DNA of 64,000 nt, taken from positions 1-64,000 of IMG/VR virus record IMGVR_UViG_3300002835_000127, one strand, 5' to 3'. The DNA is from a virus. Numbering within the stretch: position 1 is the first letter of the stretch; each line of letters opens with the position of its first letter. Below the pieces are notes generated by a model. It ran no database searches. It was not told the DNA's origin and saw nothing but the letters and a program-made list of their open reading frames with translations. This document shows positions 19,601 through 28,034 of the stretch, piece after piece. The position numbers and the translations under genes were made by a program.

Positions 19601-21856
19601 ACTATAGGCTCCACCATTTTGATACTGATACTGTGCTAGGAAAGCATTATTCTGTAAAAGAGGAGATACCCTTTCAACCGAGTTGTATGCGAGATTAAGC
19701 CAATATTCTTTGATTCTCAAATCCTGATAGCCAAAGAATTTCAATGCATTTATCAATCCCTTATAGGCACCTATATAGTTGTATATTTGATCGCCGGCAA
19801 ATAAAAGTTCCTTTCTTTTCTCGTTAATCTCTAAGAAGTTAGGTAGGGGTTCTTTTGGATCGCTATCACGTAAAATATTAGCATCCTGTGCATAGAAAGT
19901 TCTGCCTAAATTCTGAAGCATCACATTGAATCTCTCGTCCTCCCCAACAACCTCACCGTAAAAATCAACTACCAAAATCTTCTCTGGTGTTCCAGATGAA
20001 AGATCCTCTACTATCAATTTTCTCTGATAAACATCAGCATAAAGATCGGTTGCATTTAAAGCAACATTTATAGGGAGGGCTTCCGAATGCGCAGGTCCAG
20101 TAGATCCGCTTATCAGATATCCATTTGAATAATAATCGTCTACGTTATAATCTACAGGTATTGCTATATTAGGATAAGATACGATAAGGGGATATTGTTC
20201 ACCACCCGTTCCCCCAGCTCCTTCCACTATTTTATAGGTGAATATAATCTCGGAAACGTCCACGTCACCGTAGTTGTCGCTCTCCCACCTAGTTCTCCAT
20301 AGCGAAGGACCGGCAGCTCCCGTAGATCCCGCTCTAGGATAAAGGTACTGAAGCTCTATATCTATATTAGCAGATATAACGGTCTCACTCGAGCCGCCAG
20401 CAAATCCATAGTTAGATGAAGATGGATCTGCATATACCGTGAGTAGATCTGAAGAAGTTGGTGATGGTTGTTGTAACCAAGAAAACCCTCCATTTTTGGT
20501 TCTGAGTATAATTCCGCCATCACCAACTATGAACCCGTTCATGCTGTCCCAGAAATAAACATCGAATAGATCTACGGATACCCCAGTATCTAGAGCGGAC
20601 CACGATTGACCAAAGTCACCGGTTGTTATTAAGACTCCGCCTGTTCCAACAGCAAATCCCTTACCATTAGGTAGCAAAAATCCTCTTATGAAATTCGATG
20701 ATGCAGGGCTGGTAGCAGCTGTCCAGGTTGATCCGGAGTCGCTAGAAAAATACAGTATAGAATTCTCGCCTACTATAAATCCATTTCCACTCTGGAAAAC
20801 AACGTCACGTAGTCCAGAAGTTGAAGCCGGTGATATATCGGTCCAGTTGTCACCGCTGTCTGTAGATCTCCAGATAACACTAGCTAGTGATGTTCCACCC
20901 CCAGTAGGATCAGAGCTACTATAAAGACGTCCGACGGAGATAGCAACTCCACCTCCGGATTGATCCGTAAAGGCTACGCCTCTCATATCGTTCTTCTGTC
21001 CTCCTGGTATAGCGGGCATGGAACTGGCTGCAGAAACAGTAGGTGAAACACTTGATCCTGTACCTCTAAATATCCTATTAGCCGAGCTCAATGTACTTAG
21101 CAAGAACACAGAGGAGGACCCGGATAACCCATTCCAACCTAATCCATATACAATTTGGCTTGATATTGATATTGGGGTGAAGCTCTGCCCGCCATCGGTT
21201 GAATATCTAAAAAGTCCAGAACCGCCAGCTCTACCAGCCACAAGAACAGTTTCGCTACCTGTAAACACTGATCTAATGTAAGAATTTAAGCTGGATCCGC
21301 TAGAAACGCTGCTCCACGTTTCCGCTTCCGTTGAAAGTCCATATCCTTCTTCTACTACAAATATCTGCTGGTTTTCGTAAAGACCGGCTGAAACTTGATC
21401 GAAATATATGTTACCAGTAAAATAACCGCCAGGTCTATATGCGTAGTTAGTTGTAACCTTTATATTTTTTCCGGTTGAAACTATAACAAGTCCATTTACT
21501 TGAGAAAAGACAACGGTAATGGAACTGCCCCCCACTGTTACGCTAGAAACCCTACCTCTGAATTGATTTTCTGGTAGGATGTCAAGGGTTATATCAACCT
21601 CCGCACCTCTGTCTAGAAAGTAACTTAATTCATTGGCCCATCCTGTGATATTAAATCCGTTAGTATCCTGTATGTTAAATACCAAAGTAGAGGTGTTGTC
21701 TAGATTGCTTACGTCCAGCTGCCCCCTAGAATTCGATGTGGATGAGCTAACATATAGTAGCTTGAAATCAAGAGGGGTTGGTCCAGTTGGCCCAACGTAA
21801 GCAAAGTTGAGCGGATTGCCCGATTTATTAAAGAACTTTAACTTACTGTCTGCCAT
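16694..21856 (-). CDS. Large baseplate protein with inserted Asp-box beta-propeller (gp7-position)
   Basis: A 1720-residue protein whose start overlaps the previous stop (TAATG). Residues about 190-495 hold at least five BNR/Asp-box motifs (STDGGQSF at 219, STDSGDNW at 331, SSDSGSTW at 371, TGDFGQSW at 412, TKNGGFSW at 453) with FIVGDGG-type strands, as in Ycf48/BNR propellers. Residues about 670-720 (KRKELLFAGDQIYNYIGAYK) resemble helical segments of tail protein I-like baseplate proteins. Gene order after gp25-like and gp6-like genes makes it the positional counterpart of the T4 gp7/gp8 wedge region. AGGAG lies nine bases before the ATG, one of the few Shine-Dalgarno-like sequences here. 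The propeller is clear; the gp7 equivalence is inference. Confidence 0.75.
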   Translation of the reverse strand: MADSKLKFFNKSGNPLNFAYVGPTGPTPLDFKLLYVSSSTSNSRGQLDVSNLDNTSTLVFNIQDTNGFNITGWANELSYFLDRGAEVDITLDILPENQFRGRVSSVTVGGSSITVVFSQVNGLVIVSTGKNIKVTTNYAYRPGGYFTGNIYFDQVSAGLYENQQIFVVEEGYGLSTEAETWSSVSSGSSLNSYIRSVFTGSETVLVAGRAGGSGLFRYSTDGGQSFTPISISSQIVYGLGWNGLSGSSSVFLLSTLSSANRIFRGTGSSVSPTVSAASSMPAIPGGQKNDMRGVAFTDQSGGGVAISVGRLYSSSDPTGGGTSLASVIWRSTDSGDNWTDISPASTSGLRDVVFQSGNGFIVGENSILYFSSDSGSTWTAATSPASSNFIRGFLLPNGKGFAVGTGGVLITTGDFGQSWSALDTGVSVDLFDVYFWDSMNGFIVGDGGIILRTKNGGFSWLQQPSPTSSDLLTVYADPSSSNYGFAGGSSETVISANIDIELQYLYPRAGSTGAAGPSLWRTRWESDNYGDVDVSEIIFTYKIVEGAGGTGGEQYPLIVSYPNIAIPVDYNVDDYYSNGYLISGSTGPAHSEALPINVALNATDLYADVYQRKLIVEDLSSGTPEKILVVDFYGEVVGEDERFNVMLQNLGRTFYAQDANILRDSDPKEPLPNFLEINEKRKELLFAGDQIYNYIGAYKGLINALKFFGYQDLRIKEYWLNLAYNSVERVSPLLQNNAFLAQYQYQNGGAYSQSVLISDVLDNANKGKYRLEQTYGPGPDGTYVLDVSSESTLVPSRTYKKTSLFGLYYDLNKQTTDVDVYGYPVVVDSFTFTQEEVLIKLFALKERLKATYLPLNARIVDICGEGIYFTVYNTKAWTDSMVRSDIQSGFYLDIVANPDFGFIEDLRAFSTRPYSTTLQTPENYGDLVSVNVELYGATGSSGGALYFEGIPATGGNQTLQVYAGKQYNFNLTANLQSVQVGDYDFYLSTTPYPTQTDPLGVTGNGTTGATPLEWYVNPQEVTTVYYYSTVNPAFINGTISVLPSLSSDFGNISDPLYYLQTRSAAENVAMVQAISNWYQQKENGNLKKLGDGIQDPNPLVDPISGQPYQNPLGMPVVLELLTDIWLWSEMSMSWSSLTLPLFSVGDYALVRQYQDFLTFGLTGGYYGTVTSINYATGEYTLLKDVGGSVTVGGELLVSPIQEYLMLTWANIDFSNMFEIEWIIQKLPTEPGLPYYYEFRGNILGYYKFSHFLSYAGKYKVICNVYDGFNAKTNVIKNNLIEVAPSTIDIDAWTRYREVEYYDWEQVYKPWELYQSIWEYPAEGMTYQELNKEMPAQMLAYATYGNNVEEGQSLYVGAYSDPIGATGYLELSQSILTPTSIASPDSPSYPGTFGFAEITTSAAHGLLLGDYVWICNSDTPEVNGNWQVQEIFSTTVFSISLTLDTSMSGVVYSSSENSVTLNGNETIATPGSIKVYIDNRLIGETTNGDNLYKTTNSLVASVNQLVTYPDYYASSPDPIGATNIVTIQAPDITGAQFNGSVLTTVVTGSISVPSSSASLSGGTGSYYGYTYWNETSETYPNANLKYWGVKNLDWQIFEESQWVDAYAHSWEDFAYNGEWLGGFEIHTATDGDHLKLSTATELYPAPVGVTFTASSPSTLTLQEVADQLNNSSDDYITDFYYTVMPPGIDSSTLANTSDLANTSENIFAVSASTGTTPPYRS

Positions 21857-22395
21857 TAGAATACTCTCCTGTTATTTTTCTTCACTGTATAGTTAACGAA
21901 GTTACTTATCTGTTTTGTCGATTCTATTAATCCAAAAACTACCCTCTGGAAGTATTGAAGTATAGAAGCTTTTACTGGATCTCTTAGTATGACTTTAGAC
22001 ATAGATTTCTCAAAAATCTTTTCTTTATACTCAAAACCTGTATAGATGTTGTCATTAATGCTATTTTTAACATCATCTATATTATCAGTTGGATCGAATG
22101 CATAATAGATCCTCTCCTGATTAATCTTAGGCATACCCTGCATGAGGATAACATAAGTAGCAGAAGCTGCACACGGAGCATATTTAACGGTTCCTGTTGC
22201 ATTAACCGTTACGTTTCTGTAACCGGTGCATCCTATATTATATGATCTTTCCTCTGCTAACTGCGTGGTTGCATACACGTCATTGGGCTGGTAATATGTA
22301 CTGTTTGTAGTAGGCGGAACCTTTCTTACAACAGTAAAATTTACTCCTCCTTCAGGGTCCTGGAATTGCGGTAGAAATCTATTATTTGACGCCAT
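21856..22395 (-). CDS. Baseplate-associated protein, 179 aa
   Basis: The protein starts MASNNRFLPQFQDPEGGVNF. It has a beta-rich N-terminal half with several Cys (IGCTGYRN, KYAPCAAS) and a helical C-terminal half ending in basic residues KKNNRRVF. It sits two bases after the gp6-like gene and overlaps the start of the large wedge protein, so it is almost certainly translated with them. Position suggests a wedge or wedge-connector subunit. I do not recognise the family. Confidence 0.65.
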   Translation of the reverse strand: MASNNRFLPQFQDPEGGVNFTVVRKVPPTTNSTYYQPNDVYATTQLAEERSYNIGCTGYRNVTVNATGTVKYAPCAASATYVILMQGMPKINQERIYYAFDPTDNIDDVKNSINDNIYTGFEYKEKIFEKSMSKVILRDPVKASILQYFQRVVFGLIESTKQISNFVNYTVKKNNRRVF

Positions 22396-22397
22396 AA

Positions 22398-24143
22398 TTA
22401 CATTGTTCTTGGTACGGTCTGGCTGTTAGAATCAATAATAACAGACTTCTGGTTCTTAGCGGATTCTGTGTTAAATGTATTAGGAACCACATAAGGTATA
22501 TCAATATTCAAAGAACAAGGTGCGCCATCAACGATACCTTCTTTATAGGTCACGCCGTAACGGTCTGTCCATCCTCCTCTCATTATTACTAACTCATTTC
22601 TTCCTATGAGGATGTCACCGAAAGAATCTATTCCAACCTGAGTGTTAAGTGTTGCAGCGTTTAAATTAGTAGCACCCTGCATTGTTAACTGATTTGCTTC
22701 ATTCTTCTGGCTTGTAAAAAAGAAGTTAGCTGAGTCAACACCTGGTATAGATTCTAATATAGCGATAATATCAGATCTTGGTATTCTGTCTCTTCTCTTT
22801 AGATTGAGCATATAGCTTGCTATGGATCTACGGATAGTGTTCTTTATGGTAGTTGGATCGTTGCCTTCAAATATCGTAACAGAAGCGTTACCAACTATCC
22901 TAGTTATAGCTGGATCAATTATCTTTAACACGGTAGTAGCTATCATTTGTCCTGAATCCTCCAGAAGATTTATTATAGCTAATTTCATTTCAGGTGAAAG
23001 TATAAACTCCGCTGTGGGTATATCAAAGTAATCCTGGTTTGATTCTAGGTTAAGGGTTATATCTGGAACTAGATAAATGTAAACTATATTATCATCGTCC
23101 AAATATTCATCTTCAAAAGTAGAGTAAGCATGTATTTGCGAGAAAATATTTAATCTTGTCAAATATATTTCATACGATTGTGGATTTGCCAGAACGAACG
23201 CTCTACTAGTATAGGGTGCAACCAATCTTATAAGTTCAGTACTCTCGGGATCGCTACCAAACAAAGGATCAACCTCATTTCTGATATTAACACAATCATT
23301 AAGATTAAGCTGCTGTCCAAATAGATCGGTCCCTAAAGTTGTGAATCTATAAGTAATTGGCTTATCTGCTGTTGATCTAAGATTTCCTTGTCCTCCTAGT
23401 GTCTGTATGTACTCTATTCTTATTATAGATCCAGGAGGTGGAACCTTGCCAAAATTACCATTACCAAAATAGACATCAATTCCCTGTGAAATACCGGTTC
23501 TTACTATGAAAGTAGATCCCTGCAAAGGCATATCATAAAAAGAATCATATCTTTTCCACTTCTCCTCATTCACATAAACGTTCACATAATATTGATCAAT
23601 AAAAGCTCCCGATTTAGAAGGTATGTTAAAAGATTGAAGTGCAAGTCCAGTCCCCGTAACAGTCGCATTTTGAACTGTTCCCTGTGCTATCTTAACCCTT
23701 AGAGTGTTATTGGGCACAAGATTGAAGGTAACCGTCGGAGAGGGTAACATCATAGAATAGTACTTACCGTTCTGTATACATTGAACCTGTGTGTTGTTCG
23801 CTATTATAACTGATCCCCCACCAACTGGAGCAGTATTAAGATTCCATTGTATTGAGATCTCTCCCTGAGCTGTCGATGCTCTGCCTGGATCGTACCCAGA
23901 CAGTCTAGCTATACTCTTCACTGAGTAGTCCCGTGTTGCTTGATAAATGTTTAATTCGGTAATTGAGTCCTCTATGAAATAAAGGATCATCTGCGATAGG
24001 TTCTGTAATACAAAAAGTATTTGTCCCCAAGCTGAAGCAGCGGTAAATACGTTTCTAGACTGATTATATGTTCTCTGTAGAAAAACATAGGTGTCCGATA
24101 AGAGACCGCTGATTAGAATTCTATTCTTTTGATATATGTTCAT
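22398..24143 (-). CDS. Baseplate wedge protein, T4 gp6 / J-like
   Basis: A 581-residue protein. The N-terminal 100 residues are helical and end in the segment SVKSIARLSGYDPGRAS, typical of gp6/J baseplate proteins. The middle shows PGSIIRIEYIQTLGGQGN, the conserved Gly-rich turn of the family. The C-terminal part (INLLEDSGQMIATTVLKIID, then RRSIASYMLN) matches the helical baseplate J pattern. gp6 forms the ring connecting wedges in T4. It follows the gp25-like gene after five bases, the order seen in many contractile-tail clusters, which supports the call. Confidence 0.85.
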   Translation of the reverse strand: MNIYQKNRILISGLLSDTYVFLQRTYNQSRNVFTAASAWGQILFVLQNLSQMILYFIEDSITELNIYQATRDYSVKSIARLSGYDPGRASTAQGEISIQWNLNTAPVGGGSVIIANNTQVQCIQNGKYYSMMLPSPTVTFNLVPNNTLRVKIAQGTVQNATVTGTGLALQSFNIPSKSGAFIDQYYVNVYVNEEKWKRYDSFYDMPLQGSTFIVRTGISQGIDVYFGNGNFGKVPPPGSIIRIEYIQTLGGQGNLRSTADKPITYRFTTLGTDLFGQQLNLNDCVNIRNEVDPLFGSDPESTELIRLVAPYTSRAFVLANPQSYEIYLTRLNIFSQIHAYSTFEDEYLDDDNIVYIYLVPDITLNLESNQDYFDIPTAEFILSPEMKLAIINLLEDSGQMIATTVLKIIDPAITRIVGNASVTIFEGNDPTTIKNTIRRSIASYMLNLKRRDRIPRSDIIAILESIPGVDSANFFFTSQKNEANQLTMQGATNLNAATLNTQVGIDSFGDILIGRNELVIMRGGWTDRYGVTYKEGIVDGAPCSLNIDIPYVVPNTFNTESAKNQKSVIIDSNSQTVPRTM

Positions 24144-24148
24144 GCTTT

Positions 24149-24520
24149 TTAACTTAACTTTAAACTAACAACTGGACTTTGATCGCCTTGGTAAGGCAAA
24201 AGAAAATCTAGAAATGCTATATCCCTATTCGTACCCAAATAAAACTTCAAATCATATGTTCCACCGAGTACTCTAAAAAGCGGGCAATATGTTGACAGAT
24301 GCAGATCTAGCTCTTTTCTTATAGAGTCCTGAGATAGGTTTAATTCGAAAATTAAAGATTCCAAGCCAAGCCCAAATTTAGGATCACCTAAAACTTCACC
24401 CTTGTCTGTCAAGAGCATCATTTTAAGCTGGCCAACACAGATCTCTATTGGATCTGTGACCTCCAAGATGTAAGGTACGTAATTAGGATCTTGTGGATCT
24501 CTGTTGTAAATGTCTCTCAT
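24149..24520 (-). CDS. Baseplate wedge protein, T4 gp25-like
   Basis: A 123-residue protein, the usual length for gp25/GPW-like baseplate subunits. It contains the conserved core KMMLLTDKGEVLGDPKFGLG (about 33-52), then a helix with the ELDLHLSTY segment and a terminal beta hairpin (YDLKFYLG). In T4 and type VI secretion systems this subunit links the wedge to the first sheath ring. A GATATATA box 13 bases upstream of the ATG suggests that it heads the wedge operon (gp25-like, gp6-like, 179 aa, 1720 aa). Confidence 0.9.
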   Translation of the reverse strand: MRDIYNRDPQDPNYVPYILEVTDPIEICVGQLKMMLLTDKGEVLGDPKFGLGLESLIFELNLSQDSIRKELDLHLSTYCPLFRVLGGTYDLKFYLGTNRDIAFLDFLLPYQGDQSPVVSLKLS

Positions 24521-24533
24521 CCCTATTTTTGTT

Positions 24534-24541
24534 TATATATC
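24534..24541 (-). promoter_or_regulatory. GATATATA late-promoter-like box before the wedge operon
   Basis: On the minus strand CGATATATAAAC lies 13 bases upstream of the gp25-like ATG, in the 74-base gap after the 24595-25401 gene. The rest of the gap holds only a short CTGTC/GACAG inverted repeat without a convincing T-run. Confidence 0.55.
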
Positions 24542-24594
24542 GACAGAAATAAAGGGAGCTAAAAGCTGTCCATGACAGACTCACTGTATATTTT

Positions 24595-25401
24595 TTAATT
24601 CCACTGTAGGAAATAACTAGGGGTGTTCTCACCATTGATCATATCCATGACCTCCTGTAACTCTTCGGTTCCGGCACTAATGACGTCCGTTGCATTTACT
24701 TGAACCCCTCCAGGAAGGTTATAATTAAATGTTCCGAGCATTCTTCCTAAAGCTATCTTGGACTTAGCGATACAATATCTAACAAACAATTCGTCATCGA
24801 AAAGATACTCGTCACCTATTTTAACAAAACATCTCACATATAGATCGTATCCGCCATTCCCGCTCGAAAATCCTTGAGCTAACTGTGAATTAGAATTACT
24901 ATTTGAACCCCCTACTCCTGATCTATTTGGATCACGTCCTTGAATGGTAAGTCTCTTTGAGTTCTTATTCCATTTGAAAGCATAGGTAGCTAGTAGATAA
25001 GCCTTAGCCAAATCAAAATAGGAGTACATAACTGTTCTATAAACAAGATTATCACCAATAAAAGGAGATAGCAGCAGTTCGGAACCAAGGAGTTTAGAAT
25101 CACCAAAATCCTTATCTGGATTACCACTAACACCCGCTCCACCCACGTCTCTAACTTCATATACTGATACAATCGAATCAGGGAGTGTCAGTTGTCTAGT
25201 TGCCCTCCATTCAGGATGTGCAAAAACAGCTTTACCAATTATGAACATTCTATCCTCCACAGAATATTGATAGTTATCATAGAACCAATCCTTGGCTCTC
25301 TTTATAATCCTTCTAACCTCCTGCTCATTAAGGGAATAAGGAAGGCCGCAGCTGAAATTAAGCGCGTCTGTAATTTCTTGTATTAATTCTGTTTCGGTCA
25401 T
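24595..25401 (-). CDS. Putative virion neck/connector-type structural protein, 268 aa
   Basis: The protein starts MTETELIQEITDALNFSCGL. It has a helical N-terminus (EVRRIIKRAKDWFYDNYQYS), a beta-rich middle (LTLPDSIVSVYEVRDVG), a Ser/Asn/Gly-rich linker (GGSNSNSNSQ) and a C-terminal helical part (FVRYCIAKSKIALGRMLG). The fold style resembles small head-tail or tail-completion proteins. It lies directly upstream of the gp25-like gene. A GATAAATA sequence falls inside the 3' end of the preceding gene, 42 bases before this ATG. The neck/connector idea is low-confidence inference; the gene itself is solid. Confidence 0.6.
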   Translation of the reverse strand: MTETELIQEITDALNFSCGLPYSLNEQEVRRIIKRAKDWFYDNYQYSVEDRMFIIGKAVFAHPEWRATRQLTLPDSIVSVYEVRDVGGAGVSGNPDKDFGDSKLLGSELLLSPFIGDNLVYRTVMYSYFDLAKAYLLATYAFKWNKNSKRLTIQGRDPNRSGVGGSNSNSNSQLAQGFSSGNGGYDLYVRCFVKIGDEYLFDDELFVRYCIAKSKIALGRMLGTFNYNLPGGVQVNATDVISAGTEELQEVMDMINGENTPSYFLQWN

Positions 25402-25409
25402 GGTGAAGT

Positions 25410-26816
25410 TTAATAATTCATATCGCCAAATTTGGCTCCTTTATATTTATCGTTTAGGTCCTGAAGTCTTTTATCAGTTATGAATCTTTCATTTCTAACT
25501 TCGTTCCATCCCTTGACTTTTTTAGTGTCCTTACTCAGTTCAGCATACTCCCCAAGTATACCTGCTCTTAGCACTCCGCCAGCAATCTCGCAATTGATAG
25601 ATTTTTGTTCGCAGTTTATGTAGCAGTCCTTAAGCTTGTTGGTAGGTTCAACAGAGCATGCTTCTATTCTAGAATTAAGAACATCTGTACCTCTTACTAG
25701 GTAGCATTCATCTAGATTTGATTTGTTAATCTTAGAATCGTATATGTTGCACTTCTTTAAATAAGAACCCTTTATATCGCAATCGATCACATCGAAATCG
25801 TAGATCTCAAAAGAATTTCTAGACCTTGCACCTTTAAGTTGGCATCTCCCTGTGGATGTGTCATAATTAAAAAAGCAATCTGTTATACCGCCTTCTATAA
25901 CAAGATCAAATACCTTATCCCTGATTGCAGGGAAATATGTTCTTAGGTTACCGTCAAATCCTTTAAGATCTATAAATATCTTGAAGTCGGGATAATATCT
26001 AAGGAAAAGCTCAGGTTTAGAGAAGCATTTTACAACATTAGCATAATCCTTCATCATTGATTTTAGCTTATCTAGGTCCTCCTTACTATAGCCTCCCATT
26101 CTTTTGCTAACTATATCATAGAGATACAGAATGGTATATTCAACAACCTCTCTGATTGGCTCTATCTTTTTCTGATAATCCTTACCACCTAAATACCTGA
26201 ACTCCAAATATCCATCAGGAGCCTTTGTGAAATTCACACCATAGTACTTGTCACTAGGTGTCTTAAACATCATTGGGTCTATAGTGCTAATATTCTCCAA
26301 TATCATGTATCTACTTCTGGGTAAAACCCTTTTTATAGATTTAGCATAGACATTCTTTGTTCTGTTACCAAACTTAGAATAAATGAAATTCTCGTCAATA
26401 CCAAGGATGAACTTTAAATGATCCATCGTTTGTATCGCATTTTTAAGATTGGCCCTCTCGGGGTTAAAACTAACTGAGAATTGGAAAGCGCATTTATCAC
26501 TTGTCCATCCATTTTCGTCTATCCATTTTAGGACCTTGATCATAACAGGTATAGCCTCGTTATAACTCATTGGGCCAGTAACAAGTTCTAACATACTTAT
26601 ACCGCCCGAGTAATCCGGCTCTAACTTGAATCTCTCCCTGTTAACCGGTATATCCGAGTGGTATTTATTAGATACATCTACTTTTTTACCGAGAAGTTTC
26701 GAAAGAGCATCAGCAGCTCTTCCTTTGGTAACATTGGAAAAGAATTCAAATTCAAACCCAACATCAGACAAAGAAAGGGCCTGAGCTTTTTCAAAATGGT
26801 TTCTATTATCCTTCAT
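25410..26816 (-). CDS. Amidoligase-like (GCS-fold) protein with pentapeptide-like C-terminal domain
   Basis: A 468-residue protein. Residues 1-260 show the order of motifs of the Amidoligase_2 group of COOH-NH2 ligases: GFEFEFF (20-26) with the acidic E-x-E pair, LEPDYSGG (65-72), LELVTGP (76-82), FQFSVSFNPE (111-120) and NFTKAPDGYLEFRYLGG (195-211). Members use ATP to form amide or peptide bonds, often as protein or peptide modification. The C-terminal 120 residues contain repeated Cys/Asp/Asn/Ser pentads (DVIDCDIKGSYLKKCNIYDS), a probable right-handed beta-helix. It overlaps the S1-like gene by 11 bases, and is followed by virion genes. The substrate is unknown; a virion or host protein is possible. 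Confidence 0.65.
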   Translation of the reverse strand: MKDNRNHFEKAQALSLSDVGFEFEFFSNVTKGRAADALSKLLGKKVDVSNKYHSDIPVNRERFKLEPDYSGGISMLELVTGPMSYNEAIPVMIKVLKWIDENGWTSDKCAFQFSVSFNPERANLKNAIQTMDHLKFILGIDENFIYSKFGNRTKNVYAKSIKRVLPRSRYMILENISTIDPMMFKTPSDKYYGVNFTKAPDGYLEFRYLGGKDYQKKIEPIREVVEYTILYLYDIVSKRMGGYSKEDLDKLKSMMKDYANVVKCFSKPELFLRYYPDFKIFIDLKGFDGNLRTYFPAIRDKVFDLVIEGGITDCFFNYDTSTGRCQLKGARSRNSFEIYDFDVIDCDIKGSYLKKCNIYDSKINKSNLDECYLVRGTDVLNSRIEACSVEPTNKLKDCYINCEQKSINCEIAGGVLRAGILGEYAELSKDTKKVKGWNEVRNERFITDKRLQDLNDKYKGAKFGDMNY

Positions 26817-27975
26817 TTATGGATTTAGCAAATATTTTTCCTGTGTGAACGTCTATCTTCCATATTAATATTTCAATAGGATCACCAGTCTTAGCATTTC
26901 TATCGCCTTTACCCAAATGCTCGGAACTTATAAATGCCATTAGACCAATATCGCTTATCTCTATAAGCACTCCATTTTTTCTTTTGTGCTTAATGAGAGC
27001 TTGCATTGGCTCTATTGTGCCTTCCTCGACACGAGTCTCAATATCATAAAGGATTACGTTTCTTTCTAAGGGTCTATCTAGTGTTAGAGTCAATTTATTG
27101 TTCTCTTTAATCTCCTTCACATAGAATTCTATCTCGTCACCTGAACAAAGTTTGGACAATTCATCGTCACTCTCGAACTCGCTCTTATGGATCAAGCCAG
27201 TATAGATCTCCTCCCACTCAACAAAAACTCCAAATGGGCTTGTTCCAGTGATGGAGCCTTTATATTTCCTGGTTAGATCAAGCTCTTGAATCTTCTGCTC
27301 CATAATCTTGGAAATATACTTCTTGTAAGAAACAATGAAGGTATCTTTTGCCTCTATATAGCCTTCCATCATTACGTGTATATCCTTTCCAATATAAGAT
27401 TCGAAATCCTTGATCTTATTAGCTGCAGCCAAGGATCCAGGCATGAAACACTTAATACCACAAAGATCGACAATATATCCACCTTTATTTATGCTTTCAA
27501 CCCTTACTTTATAAGCTGTAGTTTCTTTTTTGATTTGATCGAAAAGTTCAGACTTTAGGGTCTTTATATAATGCTCAACAACAGATCCAAGATATCCCTT
27601 AGGAGTTTTTCTAACATGAGCTTCTATTCTACTACCTACTGTAAAATCAATACCCTCGATATTTAATTTTTCAGCATCCCTTCTTTCCTTCTTCAGGTCG
27701 ATATAAATTGTTTGTCCTGAGTCAGTCTGGGCAAAAGCCTCTTCTTCAGTTAAAGCAACAATTTTACAAGGGTACATCCTGCCATCAACTAGATCCTTAG
27801 CTAGATCATTCCAATCTAGTCCTTCAGAATGCTTAGCGTATGCCGCAGCGAGTTCTTCAGCATAATCAGCATGACAATAAATAGTCATCCCGTGATTATT
27901 CTTAATTTTTTTATTAGGCTTAAATCCGTTTGAATTTTCCCAACTGAATTCTTCATTTTCGAATTCTTGATACAT
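26806..27975 (-). CDS. Ribosomal protein S1-like, multiple S1 domains
   Basis: A 389-residue protein with about four S1 (OB-fold) RNA-binding domains. The clearest are near residues 150-215 (VRVESINKGGYIVDLCGIKC then FMPGSLA, the classic S1 signature) and 238-305 (KGSITGTSPFGVFVEW then TGLIHKSEF). A degenerate domain lies at about 64-98 and another at the C-terminus (ALIKHKRKNGVLIEISDIGL). Cellular S1 has up to six domains and delivers mRNA to the 30S subunit. I use the ATG at 27975; a TTG one codon upstream is also possible. A GATATATA box is 38 bases upstream. It probably steers ribosomes toward phage mRNA, an inference, or acts in RNA protection. Confidence 0.85.
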   Translation of the reverse strand: MYQEFENEEFSWENSNGFKPNKKIKNNHGMTIYCHADYAEELAAAYAKHSEGLDWNDLAKDLVDGRMYPCKIVALTEEEAFAQTDSGQTIYIDLKKERRDAEKLNIEGIDFTVGSRIEAHVRKTPKGYLGSVVEHYIKTLKSELFDQIKKETTAYKVRVESINKGGYIVDLCGIKCFMPGSLAAANKIKDFESYIGKDIHVMMEGYIEAKDTFIVSYKKYISKIMEQKIQELDLTRKYKGSITGTSPFGVFVEWEEIYTGLIHKSEFESDDELSKLCSGDEIEFYVKEIKENNKLTLTLDRPLERNVILYDIETRVEEGTIEPMQALIKHKRKNGVLIEISDIGLMAFISSEHLGKGDRNAKTGDPIEILIWKIDVHTGKIFAKSINEG

Positions 27976-28013
27976 CAATTTTAGTTTTAAATGGTTAATA
28001 TTAGTTTCTTATG

Positions 28014-28021
28014 TATATATC
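28014..28021 (-). promoter_or_regulatory. GATATATA late-promoter-like box before the S1-like gene
   Basis: On the minus strand CTGATATATACATAAG lies 38 bases upstream of the ATG at 27975, just after the stop of the 28035-29963 gene. Confidence 0.5.
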
Positions 28022-28034
28022 AGATAGCAAAAGT

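Noticed and set aside
24545-24593. CTGTC/GACAG inverted repeat as terminator
   Set aside because: Stem is only five pairs and the T content after it is poor.
25444-25451. GATAAATA upstream of the 268-residue gene
   Set aside because: It is inside the coding end of the amidoligase-like gene, 42 bases from the start, so I did not list it as a promoter, although it could act as one.
27976-27978. TTG directly before the S1-like ATG
   Set aside because: The next codon is ATG in the same frame and is the simpler start.
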